Of a DNA stretch of 45,837 nucleotides, positions 37,112 through 45,837 are shown one piece after another. Location of the stretch: assembly GCA_903847335.1 (NCBI GenBank), contig CAINDI010000003.1, forward strand, positions 1-45,837. Reading direction: 5' to 3'. The stretch's first letter is position 1; every line of letters starts with the position of its first letter. A model generated the notes under the pieces. That model saw only the letters and a list, made by a program, of their open reading frames with translations. It was not told the origin of the DNA and did no database searches. The translations under genes and the position numbers were made by a program. This DNA comes from an uncultured Verrucomicrobiota bacterium. GTDB lineage: Bacteria > Verrucomicrobiota > Verrucomicrobiia > Palsa-1439.

Positions 37112-38407
37112 TCAATTCGCAAACGACTTACCGGCTTTGGCTTGCTTGGCAAAAAGTTTGACGCCCTTGAGTAGATCGACGGCACGTTCGAGTTGCACAT
37201 CCGGAATCTTTTCGACTTTCTCCTGACCTTCCTCCGGTGGCATGTTGGCGCGAACGCGTTGCTCAGCAAGTTTACGTTCATCTTCCTCTGAAATTGGCAC
37301 ACTAATGTCCGGTATAACGCCGTGTTCGTGAATGACTTTGTGACTGGGTGTGTAATATTTCGCTGTAGTCAAGCGCAACGCCGAACCGTCAGCTAAACCA
37401 ATAATACTTTGCACAGAACCCTTACCGAAGGTGGTTTCACCGACGAGCACCGCCCGCTTCAGGTCCTGCAACGCACCGGCCACAATTTCACTACCGCTGG
37501 CGCTGCCATTATTAATGAGCAGGACAATTGGATAGCTTAACCGTTTTTTGCCGTACTCGGATTTGTAAACCAATTTGTTAGCCAAATCGCGACCTTCAGT
37601 AGAAACGATTAACTGACCAGCTGGAACAAACTTACCAGCGATTTGCTTGGCGGATTCGAGCAAGCCGCCGGGATTATTGCGCAGGTCAATCACCAACGCG
37701 TCCATTCCCTGCCCTTCGAGTTTCTTCAAGGCTTTCTCAAACTCGTCCGCAGTTGGTTCATTGAACTGAGTGATGCGAACGTAACCAATATTGTTTTCTA
37801 AAATCTTCGCATCCTTGACACTGAATACCGGAATCTCAGCACGAGTAATGGTGTAATCCTTGAGTCGTTCGCCGGGATCTTTAGCTTTAGCACGGAAAAC
37901 TGTAATCGTGACTTTCGTGCCCGGCTCGCCACGGAGTTGATGCACCGCTTCATTCAACGACATCCGGTCAGTCGGCTTGCCTTCAATTTTTGCAATGCGG
38001 TCACCGGGCAGAATACCCGCCCGCGCGGCCGGTGTGTCTTCAATGGGCGCAATCACAGAAATAAAACCGTCTTTTGATAAGCCAATTTGGATACCAAGCC
38101 CACCAAACTTACCGCCGGTATCTTCTTTCATGTCCTCGTAGGCCGTCGGCTCCATAAATTGGCTATGCGGATCAAGCGAATTCAACATTCCGCGCAACGC
38201 GCCATAGGTCAGATTGGTGTACGCGACCTTGTCGGCATCCACGTAATCCTTGCGAATCAATTCCATCACACGAGTCAGCAATTCCATCTGCGTGTACGGA
38301 TTGTCTTTATCAGATTTCGAGTTAGCGGCGGAATAAAGTTTTGCCGCAAAAATCAGATTCGCGCCCAACAAGGCGACGACCAACGTAATCACAATGCGTT
38401 GTTTCAT
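37112..38407 (-). CDS. ctpA: Carboxy-terminal processing protease (S41 family, CtpA/Prc)
   Basis: A 431-residue periplasmic protease. An N-terminal signal anchor (RIVITLVVALLGANLIFAA) leads into a PDZ domain (GGLGIQIGLSKDGFISVIAP, ARAGILPGDRIAKIEG) and the S41 core with the catalytic serine in NNGSASGSEIVAGAL and lysine in ETTFGKGSVQSI. It trims the C termini of envelope proteins or cell-wall hydrolases. The acidic Glu/Lys-rich C-terminal tail (EEGQEKVEKIPDV) is variable in the family. Confidence 0.96.
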   Translation of the reverse strand: MKQRIVITLVVALLGANLIFAAKLYSAANSKSDKDNPYTQMELLTRVMELIRKDYVDADKVAYTNLTYGALRGMLNSLDPHSQFMEPTAYEDMKEDTGGKFGGLGIQIGLSKDGFISVIAPIEDTPAARAGILPGDRIAKIEGKPTDRMSLNEAVHQLRGEPGTKVTITVFRAKAKDPGERLKDYTITRAEIPVFSVKDAKILENNIGYVRITQFNEPTADEFEKALKKLEGQGMDALVIDLRNNPGGLLESAKQIAGKFVPAGQLIVSTEGRDLANKLVYKSEYGKKRLSYPIVLLINNGSASGSEIVAGALQDLKRAVLVGETTFGKGSVQSIIGLADGSALRLTTAKYYTPSHKVIHEHGVIPDISVPISEEDERKLAEQRVRANMPPEEGQEKVEKIPDVQLERAVDLLKGVKLFAKQAKAGKSFAN

Positions 38408-38448
38408 GGCGAGTATGCTACGTCAGTGCGCGCCGGGATGCAAGCTGC

Positions 38449-39264
38449 TCATAGCCTCCCGAGGCCGAGTAGAACCAGAAGCATAATACCGAGCGCAATC
38501 CGGTAAATGATGAACACCCAGGTCGTATGCCGGCGGAGAAAACCTAATAGAAAAGCCACGGTCGCATAGCCAACCACGAAAGCGGAAAGTCCAGCCACGA
38601 GTACGTTCAAAATTTCAACACTCGAACCGAAGTGCAGTTTTCGCAGCTCAAAGATACCGGCGGCAAAAACCGCCGGTAACGACATCAAAAAAGAAAACCG
38701 GGCTGCCGTGTCGCGCTTCATTCCAAGAAATAAGCCACCGGTAATCGTCGAACCGGAACGCGACGCGCCGGGCACCAGCGCCAGTGCCTGAAAGCAACCG
38801 ACGACGATGGCGTCGCGCCAACCAAGCTCGGCAAGCTCCCGGAGTGATTCACCGCGTTGTTTCCGCCGCCGCTCCATCCATTCCGCGAATGCGAGTACAA
38901 TCCCCAAAACAATCAGCGCGCTCGCAATTACCGGTAGAATTTGCCAGTGATTTTCAATATGTTTCCGGAGCAATAAGCCGAATCCGCCAATCGGAATTGT
39001 TGCGGCAATTAACATCCACCCTAACTTGCCATCTGGATTTTGCCACCCACGAACAGTACCACGAATAATTTTTGAACAATCGTTCCAAAAATAGAGAACG
39101 ACTGCAAAATAGGCGATGAGCTGAACCACAGCCATGAACGCTACGTCAGGCTTTTGCCAGCCACAAAACTTCGCAACCAACTGCATGTGCGCAATACTGC
39201 TAATCGGCAAGAACTCAGCAATTCCTTGGACTGCGCCGAGAACAATCGATTGCCAAAGCGTCAT
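38449..39264 (-). CDS. uppP: Undecaprenyl-diphosphate phosphatase
   Basis: The 271-residue BacA/UppP membrane enzyme recycles the undecaprenyl carrier for peptidoglycan and O-antigen synthesis. Catalytic signature 1 is GIAEFLPISSIAH (Glu17; most homologues have GLTEFLPISSTGH) and signature 2 is LVPGASRSGSTITGG. About eight helices are predicted. Its ATG abuts the korB stop (TAAATG), so it may be translated from the same message as the oxidoreductase. Confidence 0.95.
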   Translation of the reverse strand: MTLWQSIVLGAVQGIAEFLPISSIAHMQLVAKFCGWQKPDVAFMAVVQLIAYFAVVLYFWNDCSKIIRGTVRGWQNPDGKLGWMLIAATIPIGGFGLLLRKHIENHWQILPVIASALIVLGIVLAFAEWMERRRKQRGESLRELAELGWRDAIVVGCFQALALVPGASRSGSTITGGLFLGMKRDTAARFSFLMSLPAVFAAGIFELRKLHFGSSVEILNVLVAGLSAFVVGYATVAFLLGFLRRHTTWVFIIYRIALGIMLLVLLGLGRL

Positions 39265-40164
39265 TTAGGCAAACCGGTCAAAGGACTTTTGGAGCATCTC
39301 CAACGGAACAGCGGTACCGATTTTTGACTTTGCGTCATTAATCAAACCGGCTTCGAGTGCGTTTTTCGTTGGACGATTCACCTTCAGGAAGACACCGAAA
39401 TAACCGGGGAAATCAGCCATCGCGAGTTTGTAAGCGCCGGCTTCATCGGTAACATCGTGTTCTTTCGGCACGAGCGTGAAGGCCCCACCTTTGCGTGGAT
39501 TAGCGCCGTCAAATGCACCGGGGAAAAACTCCGTACATTCGCTCAGAACTTCCACCACCGAAAAACCGTCGTGACCGATTGCTTGATCCATCACATCGGC
39601 CACATGGTTGGGCATGTGGGAATGACTTCGCGCGATGAATGTGGCACCGGCGGCAATAAGCTGCTTCATCGGATTAATCGGATGATCGACTGAACCGGTG
39701 AGATCAGTCTTGGACTTAAATCCAATGGGTGATGTCGGCGAGGTTTGTTTCTTAGTCAAGCCATACACTTGATTATCCATGACAACTAAAGTCATCTTGA
39801 TGTTTTTGCGCGCGGCATGCGTCAGATGATTGCCACCGATGGAATACGCATCGCCATCGCCACTAAAAACGCAAACGTGCAAATCCGGGCGCGTCAGAGA
39901 AACACCAGTCGCAAACGCAGCGGCACGACCGTGAACGAAGTGCACACCATAGGCATTAACGAAATACGGAAAGCGTGACGAGCAACCAATCCCGGCAATG
40001 CTGATGATTTTTTCGCGCGGAATCTGCCGTTTTTCGAGCAACTTAAAATACGTCGCCAGAATACTGAAGTCGCCACAGCCGGGACACCACGTGGGTTGGT
40101 CGCCGACAAGTTCTTTTTTGGTATACGCTTTCAGTTCGATAGTTGGAGTTGAGATAGTTGTCAT
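39265..40164 (-). CDS. korB: 2-oxoacid:ferredoxin oxidoreductase beta subunit
   Basis: The 299-residue TPP-binding beta subunit of a KorAB/OorAB-type enzyme. TPP-binding signature GDGDAYSIGGNH is present; the [4Fe-4S] cysteines lie in TWCPGCGDFS, IGCSSRFPY and SECTEFF. It decarboxylates 2-oxoglutarate (or another 2-oxoacid), passing electrons to ferredoxin. No separate ferredoxin-like delta subunit follows. The gene is 16 bp downstream of korA. Confidence 0.94.
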   Translation of the reverse strand: MTTISTPTIELKAYTKKELVGDQPTWCPGCGDFSILATYFKLLEKRQIPREKIISIAGIGCSSRFPYFVNAYGVHFVHGRAAAFATGVSLTRPDLHVCVFSGDGDAYSIGGNHLTHAARKNIKMTLVVMDNQVYGLTKKQTSPTSPIGFKSKTDLTGSVDHPINPMKQLIAAGATFIARSHSHMPNHVADVMDQAIGHDGFSVVEVLSECTEFFPGAFDGANPRKGGAFTLVPKEHDVTDEAGAYKLAMADFPGYFGVFLKVNRPTKNALEAGLINDAKSKIGTAVPLEMLQKSFDRFA

Positions 40165-40180
40165 GGAAGTCTCTCCTAAA

Positions 40181-42019
40181 TTAGTCCATACCGGCGGTGT
40201 TTACAGCCGGCAAACGTTGGTGGAGTTGGTCAAGAATTTCGCGAACCTTAAACGGAAGACCATCAGTTTTGTTGATACCGCGAATCCGTGGATCGCAATA
40301 CATGGCACGCATAATACCGCCGAGTTGACCGTAACCGTACACGCCGCGATCATTGAGTTCCACCACGAGAATGTGATTGAACGACTGCATGATTTCTTGG
40401 ATACCGGCCTGCAACGGCAGGAGATACCGGAGGTGAATCGCGGAAACTTCTTCGCCATTTGCACGAGCGCGATCCACTGCTTCGCAAATTGGGCCGCGAC
40501 TTGAACCCCAGCCAAGCAACAACACATTCCCTTCCGGGGGGCCATACATTTCCGGCGGCGGTAATTTCAAGGACAACATTTGCAATTTTCGCCGGCGTTT
40601 GGCGACCATCATCGCGTGGTTAGACGGACGGCTGGCCGGATGACCATATTCGTCATGCTCTAATCCAGTGACGATTGGATATTTTCCATCGACCATCGGC
40701 GTGCCGGGGGCGGCGTGATGCGGAATACCATCCGGCGTATTTTCGTAGGGCTTGAAATTCGGACCGCGCGGTTCAAACGTCGGCGAAATATCGGTGACAT
40801 GCTTTTTGAGGTCCGGCATATCCCACGCTTCCACTCGCGTTGCCAACGCCTGATCACTCAGCAAAATCACTGGGCAACTATATTCCCGCGCCAACTTCAC
40901 CGCTTCGACGGTCGTGTAAAAACAATCTTCGACAGAACCCGGCGCAATCACAATTCGCGGAGCGTCGCCGTGACTACCGGAGCGGGCGATATTCAAATCG
41001 CTTTGCTCGACGTTTGTTGGCAAGCCGGTTGCCGGGCCGCCACGTTGTACATCCACGACAACCAAAGGAATTTCCGCCATGACCGCCCAACCGATTGCCT
41101 CCGATTTTAGAGACAAACCTGGGCCGGAGGTACCGGTGAGTGCCGTGTGACCGGCATACGATGCACCGCAAGCCATCGCGACAGCGGCAATTTCGTCCTC
41201 AGCTTGCACAAACATTCCGCCATACTTCGGCAATTCTGCGCGCAGAATTTCCATCACGCTCGTCCAGGGCGTAATCGGATACGCGGCACCAAATCGGACA
41301 CCAGCCGCAATCGCACCGTAAGCAATCGCTTGATTACCATCGGTCACGACTTTCTTCTTACCGGCGCGATCCGCTTGTGGACGAAATTCAAATGTCTCCA
41401 TCAGTTTGCCAATGTCATAGGCATAACCGCCGTGGAAAGCGCCTAAGATATTTCGGATGACATCTTCGCCCTTCCGTCCATAGCCCGCCTGCAACATGGC
41501 TTCGAGCTTGGGCATATCCAAATCAAACGTCCGCGCCACAAGACCGAGCACGAACATATTTTTACCTTTGTCTTTTGCCGTGCCACCGATAGCCTCAACG
41601 GTTCGACTCGTAATCGGCACGCCGACAGTCCGGTAGGTCTTATCGTTCGGATCCGGTTGCACGTTGTCCGAATCGTACAAAAGAATGCCACCCTTCCGGA
41701 GGGTCTGGATGTTGTCTTTGTACGAGTGCTGGTAAAACGCCACCAAAATATCCACTTCATCACCGGCGCTTAATACATCACCGGTACCGAGTCGCACTTG
41801 GAAAATACTCGGTCCGCCAGAAATCGTGGCGGGGATAGTCATATACGTCATCACATCTTTTTCCGTCCGCCCAGCTAACCGCGCGAGCAGACCACCGATG
41901 GATTGAATCCCGTCTTGCGAGTTACCGGCAAAACGGATGACCACGTCTTGAATCGTTTGTTTGTTTGGCGCGGCGGTAATTCCACCCACGCCGGTTGAAC
42001 CGGATGTTTTTTCAGTCAT
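40181..42019 (-). CDS. korA: 2-oxoacid:ferredoxin oxidoreductase fused gamma-alpha subunit
   Basis: 612 residues from ATG 42019, preceded by AGGTGG at 7 nt; the frame upstream is not conserved. The N-terminal gamma domain starts VVIRFAGNSQDGIQSIGGLL, and the alpha pyrimidine domain follows (GNQAIAYGAIAAGVRFGAAY, PITPWTSVMEIL, ALTGTSGPGLSLKSEAIGWA, VVDVQRGGPATGLPT). Gamma-alpha fusion with a separate beta subunit is the standard Kor/Oor arrangement. It is the first gene of a probable korAB-uppP unit. Confidence 0.94.
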   Translation of the reverse strand: MTEKTSGSTGVGGITAAPNKQTIQDVVIRFAGNSQDGIQSIGGLLARLAGRTEKDVMTYMTIPATISGGPSIFQVRLGTGDVLSAGDEVDILVAFYQHSYKDNIQTLRKGGILLYDSDNVQPDPNDKTYRTVGVPITSRTVEAIGGTAKDKGKNMFVLGLVARTFDLDMPKLEAMLQAGYGRKGEDVIRNILGAFHGGYAYDIGKLMETFEFRPQADRAGKKKVVTDGNQAIAYGAIAAGVRFGAAYPITPWTSVMEILRAELPKYGGMFVQAEDEIAAVAMACGASYAGHTALTGTSGPGLSLKSEAIGWAVMAEIPLVVVDVQRGGPATGLPTNVEQSDLNIARSGSHGDAPRIVIAPGSVEDCFYTTVEAVKLAREYSCPVILLSDQALATRVEAWDMPDLKKHVTDISPTFEPRGPNFKPYENTPDGIPHHAAPGTPMVDGKYPIVTGLEHDEYGHPASRPSNHAMMVAKRRRKLQMLSLKLPPPEMYGPPEGNVLLLGWGSSRGPICEAVDRARANGEEVSAIHLRYLLPLQAGIQEIMQSFNHILVVELNDRGVYGYGQLGGIMRAMYCDPRIRGINKTDGLPFKVREILDQLHQRLPAVNTAGMD

Positions 42020-42080
42020 GTAAAAGCCACCTAACGTTGTTTCTGTGTCCCGGACCCGCCGAGAACTGCGATTGCGTTGT

Positions 42081-42108
42081 ACCTTATCAAAGCTTACCGC
42101 GCTGTCAA
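42081..42108 (-). promoter_or_regulatory. Candidate korAB promoter
   Basis: On the minus strand a perfect TTGACA (42108-42103), a 16-bp spacer and TAAGGT (42086-42081), about 62 bp before the korA ATG. The -10 box is weak. The 149-bp divergent region to dedA is the most likely place for it. Confidence 0.4.
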
Positions 42109-42168
42109 CACGCCGTTGCATTCCGCTTGGAAAATTGTCGTGTAACCGGTACGTTCGCGACCACTGAT

Positions 42169-42774
42169 ATGTATGAATGCCTCCAACACTGGTTAATGCA
42201 ATACGGCTATGGCGCTTTGTTTGCGCTGTTAGTTGCCGGCATCGTCGGCTTACCGGTCCCGGATGAAACCTTACTCACCTTAGCCGGCTTCCTTGTCTAC
42301 AAAGGAAAGTTTGAACTCATCCCGATGCTGCTCGCCGGTTTCCTCGGTAGTGCGTGTGGTATCACTGTCAGCTACCTCATCGGACGCACGGCCGGAATTT
42401 ACACCATTCACAAATTCGGACGATTCCTTCGCGTGGATGATGTCGCGCTCGCGCGAGTCCGGCATTGGTACGAACGCTTTGGTAAATGGATTTTAGTCGT
42501 CGGCTATTTCATTCCCGGTGTCCGCCACTTCACTGCGCTTGTCGCCGGTGCCTCGCGTTTACCGTACCGGGAGTTTGCAATCTTCGCCTATGTCGGCGCA
42601 TTACTCTGGTCTTCCCTTTTCATCACCATCGGCTACTACTTCGGCCGCAACTGGCATCGCATCCTGAATGAACTACAGGAACACCAAATCGAAGCCGGTA
42701 TCATTCTCGCCATCGGAGTATTAGCGTATGCCTTATTCCGGTATTACCGCGCCCGGCGCAATCATTCGACATAA
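42169..42774 (+). CDS. DedA family membrane protein
   Basis: A 201-residue protein with the VTT/DedA fold: GIVGLPVPDETLLTLAG, the Gly-rich SACGITVSYLIGRTAG, and the signature FIPGVRHFTALVAGASR with the conserved arginine. DedA proteins flip undecaprenyl-phosphate or phosphatidylethanolamine across the membrane. I start at ATG 42169 because the long upstream frame overlaps korA. Its last 13 bp overlap the convergent NAD synthetase gene. Nearby uppP suggests a lipid-carrier theme, which may be coincidence. Confidence 0.92.
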   Translation: MYECLQHWLMQYGYGALFALLVAGIVGLPVPDETLLTLAGFLVYKGKFELIPMLLAGFLGSACGITVSYLIGRTAGIYTIHKFGRFLRVDDVALARVRHWYERFGKWILVVGYFIPGVRHFTALVAGASRLPYREFAIFAYVGALLWSSLFITIGYYFGRNWHRILNELQEHQIEAGIILAIGVLAYALFRYYRARRNHST

Positions 42775-44402
42775 CGCTGCGCAATCGGCACACGCCGACC
42801 GATTCCGAATGCTTTTGTCGTCACCCGCAGACACGGCGGCGCTTGCTTGCGTTTGTACTCGTTCAAGTCAATCTTGCGAGTAATATCGCGCACCAACTTT
42901 TCGTCATAGCCGGTCATCGCGATGATTTCAGCGGCGGATTGCGATTCTTCGATGTAGCGTTTCAAAATCACATCAAGCACTTCATACGGCGGCAAGCTGT
43001 CTTGGTCGGTTTGGTTCGGTCGCAATTCAGCGGACGGCGGCTTGGTAATACTCGCTTCCGGAATGATTCGCCGGTCGCGATTGATATAACCGGCAATTTC
43101 ATAAACCATCGTCTTCGGCACATCGGCAATCACACCAAGACCGCCATTCATGTCGCCATAAAGCGTGCAATAGCCGACCGCCAATTCGCTTTTATTACCG
43201 GTGGTCAAAAGTAGGTGACCGAACTTATTCGAAATCGCCATCAGAATCGCACCGCGAATCCGCGCCTGCATATTTTCTTCCGTCGTATCCTCCGGCAACC
43301 CACGAAATAATTCCTGACAACTTCCCCGGAGCTTCGCAAATGATTCTTGAATCGGAACCACCTCATACCGGATCCCAAGATTACCGGCGAGTGCCTTGGC
43401 GTCGTCGAGACTGCCTTGCGACGAAAATTGCGACGGCAACGACACGCCCATCACATTTTCTCGTCCGAGCGCCGCCACCGCCAAAGCCGCGGTCACTGCT
43501 GAATCAATTCCACCACTCAGACCAAGCACCACCGATTTGAATCCGCACTTGCGAACATAATCACGCAATCCCAATACCAGCGCATCGTGAATTGCAGCAC
43601 AATGAACCGCCGGCACCACCGGTGGCACACTTGCTCCCGGTATATCCACAATCAGCAAATCTTCACGGAACGCCGCACCTTGCGTGAGTAATTTACCGGC
43701 GGCATCAAACACCAAACTTTGACCATCGAAAACCAATTCATCATTGCCGCCCACAAGATTGCAATACGCCAACGGCACTCCGTATTTCAGCGCCACCGCC
43801 CGGAGCATTTCCGACCGGAGCGATTCTTTGCCAAGATGAAACGGCGAGGCAGAAATATTCAAAATGAGATTCGGTTGACCAGTCGTCGCGAGTTCCTCTA
43901 CCGGATCGCGCCGGTAAAGCCGGCCGGAGCCACGATCTTCCGCATTCCAAATATCCTCGCAAATCGTAATGGCGATTTTCACACCGGCAAACTCCACGAT
44001 GGTATTGGCTTCCGCCGGCTGAAAATACCGGTCTTCATCGAATACATCATAAGTCGGCAGTAACGTTTTGTACCGGCGCGCAACGATTTTGCCTCGATGA
44101 ATCAACGCCGCAGCATTGAGGTAATCGCGCCCCGGTCGATTCGGATTATTGTCCACATACCCGACGAGCAAGCCGGTTTCACCGACCGCGCCCGCCAATT
44201 CGTCGAGCGCGCGAAGGTTGTCCTGCACAAACCGGCGTTTCGCGAGCAAGTCACGCGGTGGATAGCCGGTAATCGCCAGTTCCGGTGCGAGCATTAAATC
44301 TGCACCAGCATCGCTAGCCCGCCGGTAAGCGTCACGAAGAAGCGCACAATTGCCGGTGAGATCACCGACCGTCGTATTCAGTTGCGCTAAGGCTAATCGC
44401 AT
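42762..44402 (-). CDS. nadE: Glutamine-dependent NAD+ synthetase
   Basis: A 546-residue two-domain enzyme. The N-terminal nitrilase-like amidase has Glu41 (LAPELAITGYPPRDL), Lys112 (KTLLPTYDVFDE) and Cys148 (AITICEDIWN). The C-terminal ATP pyrophosphatase has LGLSGGIDSAVTAALAV and TTGNKSELAVGY. It makes NAD+ from nicotinate adenine dinucleotide using glutamine ammonia. Length is normal for the bacterial fused enzyme. It converges with and overlaps the dedA gene. Confidence 0.97.
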   Translation of the reverse strand: MRLALAQLNTTVGDLTGNCALLRDAYRRASDAGADLMLAPELAITGYPPRDLLAKRRFVQDNLRALDELAGAVGETGLLVGYVDNNPNRPGRDYLNAAALIHRGKIVARRYKTLLPTYDVFDEDRYFQPAEANTIVEFAGVKIAITICEDIWNAEDRGSGRLYRRDPVEELATTGQPNLILNISASPFHLGKESLRSEMLRAVALKYGVPLAYCNLVGGNDELVFDGQSLVFDAAGKLLTQGAAFREDLLIVDIPGASVPPVVPAVHCAAIHDALVLGLRDYVRKCGFKSVVLGLSGGIDSAVTAALAVAALGRENVMGVSLPSQFSSQGSLDDAKALAGNLGIRYEVVPIQESFAKLRGSCQELFRGLPEDTTEENMQARIRGAILMAISNKFGHLLLTTGNKSELAVGYCTLYGDMNGGLGVIADVPKTMVYEIAGYINRDRRIIPEASITKPPSAELRPNQTDQDSLPPYEVLDVILKRYIEESQSAAEIIAMTGYDEKLVRDITRKIDLNEYKRKQAPPCLRVTTKAFGIGRRVPIAQRYVE

Positions 44403-44494
44403 AGCCGGAATCTAGGCGGTTGCGCTTAGAGTGGCAACCCAAAAGGCTACCGGTCATGGGGCTCAACGAGAAAGTACCCAACGCAAGGTTTGCG

Positions 44495-45746
44495 CTAGTT
44501 CGGTGTGATTCCGAAATCCGTCTTCTGGTCGATAGTTCCGAAATACTGTATGACCAAATCGTTACCGGATCGTGCGGCATGGAAATGGTCCTTGGTTGGC
44601 ACTTGCCGACCATTCACTGCGATAAAACTAGGTGGTTCACCCAGCCAGTTTACGATCTTGAAAATTGGATTAAAGCGTGAGCGGGCGCTCCCGTTGATAG
44701 TAAAATCCACACCGTTCTTATCTGCTTGCATCACATAACAGCCTTCGGATTCATCATAGCCATCATGGTTCAAATCGTTGGGATGGTTGGTAACGGATTG
44801 ACCGTGACTAAACTCCAGCTTGGCTGGGTTGCGATAATCTTCTACATAGGGCAAGACGACTTTGTTGTCGGTCATCGTTTCGGGTTTGATCTGCAACATA
44901 AAGGTGTAGGTTTGTGAATAAGGTTGATCCCACGCTGGCGCCGGCCTCCAAGCAAAGTTCACATCTCCATCGCAAAAGATTTTTTTACGTAAAAATAACC
45001 AACGTCCCCAGTAATGCGCTCGGCCTTTTTGAAAATGCAGCACATGGAGGAAATTCATCTTTGTGTCAACAACCGAGACCCAAAAGGGGTTTGCATTTTT
45101 TCTTTCCGTATTTTCCGTGAAAGTTGATGGGTGGTTGGCCACCCCAGTTTAGCCAAAAATCCCCAACTGGTCCTGGATCATTGTGTTCATCCGCAGGGGT
45201 AAAAGCACCCACACCGCTCACACAAAATCCCAGCACTCCATCTGTATCACAGGGTGTCGCACTATGCGTATCGCGGACGTAAATCTGTCCGGTCGAGTAA
45301 ATCACATAGCGCCGGACGATTTCAGTTTCAGTTCTCTCACTTCTTTGTCCGAAAAATCCTCGAATATCAATGACGACGCGCGCCGGAGTTGATTCGATTA
45401 ACTGTAGACTTCCTTCAACAATTCCGGCGCCGCAGATATCCTGCTGAAAGGAACTTAAGTTTGCTTTCTGTTCCGGATCGTTCGCTAAGTCATAGGTGGC
45501 GATGATTCGCGCACCAATTCGCGTATGTTCACCCGGGTAAGCCAAGACGCGACAACGGCTGCTAAAGACTAGCTTAAAATACGATTCGGCGGTGACAGTA
45601 AGAATCCGGACACTATTATTCGTTAGTGATTCGCGTGTACTGAGTACCGGTAGGATTTGCCGTGATTGCGGCGCATCGGAAAACACCAGTGCCGAGCTAA
45701 ACCAGTAGATAAGAATTGTGAAGGCTAGAATACTTCGGATTTTCAT
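44495..45746 (-). pseudogene. Secreted protein of unknown function, split by a frameshift
   Basis: Two overlapping frames read as one protein. The first (45746 to 45066) begins with a signal peptide (MKIRSILAFTILIYWFSSAL) and runs through a strand-rich domain to a C-terminal stop after GKYGKKKCKPLLGLGC. The second (ending at 44495) carries sequence on from the same place: NANPFWVSVVDTKMNF, then LHFQKGRAHYWGRW and on to FGTIDQKTDFG. The shift of +1 probably lies at an A-rich tract near 45090-45105 (a run of A6 on the minus strand). It may be a true mutation, programmed shifting or an assembly error. The whole would be about 415 residues. No family is recognised. Confidence 0.6.
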
Positions 45747-45761
45747 AGAAAATTTAAGCCG

Positions 45762-45837
45762 CTAAACGTGCTTCAGCAGCGCCGCGTACATGTCGTCAAG
45801 CGCTTGCGGCACGACGCGAATATCTCCTCCGGTGACA
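45762..45837 (-). CDS. C-terminal fragment of an unidentified protein (5' end outside window)
   Basis: The last 25 codons of a minus-strand gene, ending at TAG 45762-45764. Visible residues include GGDIRVVPQALDDMYAALL. The rest lies beyond the window, so no function can be given. It is 15 bp upstream of the secreted protein's ATG and may be in the same operon. Confidence 0.55.
   Translation of the reverse strand, partial: VTGGDIRVVPQALDDMYAALLKHV

Overview
The window looks like a chromosomal segment of a Gram-negative-type bacterium of the Planctomycetes-Verrucomicrobia-Chlamydiae group, most likely a Verrucomicrobiota member. This is inferred from gene content and style: an atpZ-I-B-E-F-H-A-G-D-C operon, a three-gene b558-type sdhCAB operon, an outer-membrane barrel ending in Phe, a KorAB 2-oxoacid:ferredoxin oxidoreductase, and a 67-bp palindromic intergenic repeat of a type I associate with that phylum. 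No rRNA, tRNA or CRISPR array was seen, so the placement is tentative.

Layout. 1-7949 (+): end of a membrane protein gene, the complete F1Fo ATP synthase operon, and a translationally coupled cytidylate-kinase-like gene. 7903-13756: PduO-type cobalamin adenosyltransferase and a cupin (-), a ClC-CBS-TrkA_C chloride transporter and a secreted alpha/beta hydrolase (+), and CstA (-). 13728-20514: accessory zone with an outer-membrane barrel and its terminator, several unrecognised genes, a PD-(D/E)XK nuclease, a small protein with three 36-residue repeats, and an AAA+ ATPase next to a DEDDh exonuclease. 20531-27351: manA (-), then ftsK and sdhCAB (+). 27348-34957 (-): a metallopeptidase and a ferric-iron-type ABC transporter operon (binding protein, ATPase, permease) that is split by about 3.1 kb of accessory genes: a vapBC toxin-antitoxin module, a truncated DNA methylase, a nuclease-like protein and three small unknowns. 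35016-42019 (-): Xaa-Pro peptidase, tsaD, ctpA, uppP, korB and korA. 42169-44402: DedA and glutamine-dependent NAD synthetase. 44495-45837 (-): a frameshifted secreted protein and the C-terminal end of another gene.

The housekeeping genes support respiratory energy conservation (ATP synthase, succinate dehydrogenase), low-potential 2-oxoacid oxidation (KorAB), cell-wall lipid recycling (UppP), chromosome segregation (FtsK), tRNA t6A synthesis (TsaD) and NAD synthesis. Packing is extremely dense: many ATGA/GTGA/TAAATG junctions and four convergent pairs whose 3' ends overlap.

The most unusual signals are: (1) a strong excess of the hexamer TACCGG/CCGGTA in the backbone, strong enough to appear to dictate Leu codon choice (CTA/TTA before CCG-G); (2) loss of that excess over most accessory genes; (3) insertion of the island inside the ABC operon, with a diverged second copy of the ATPase gene's 3' end flanking vapBC; (4) a vapBC promoter with two perfect 12-bp AT-rich direct repeats and an almost leaderless start; (5) a probable CTG start codon for ftsK; and (6) an AAA+/DEDDh exonuclease pair near a PD-(D/E)XK nuclease, a candidate defence locus. 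All counts and alignments were done by eye.
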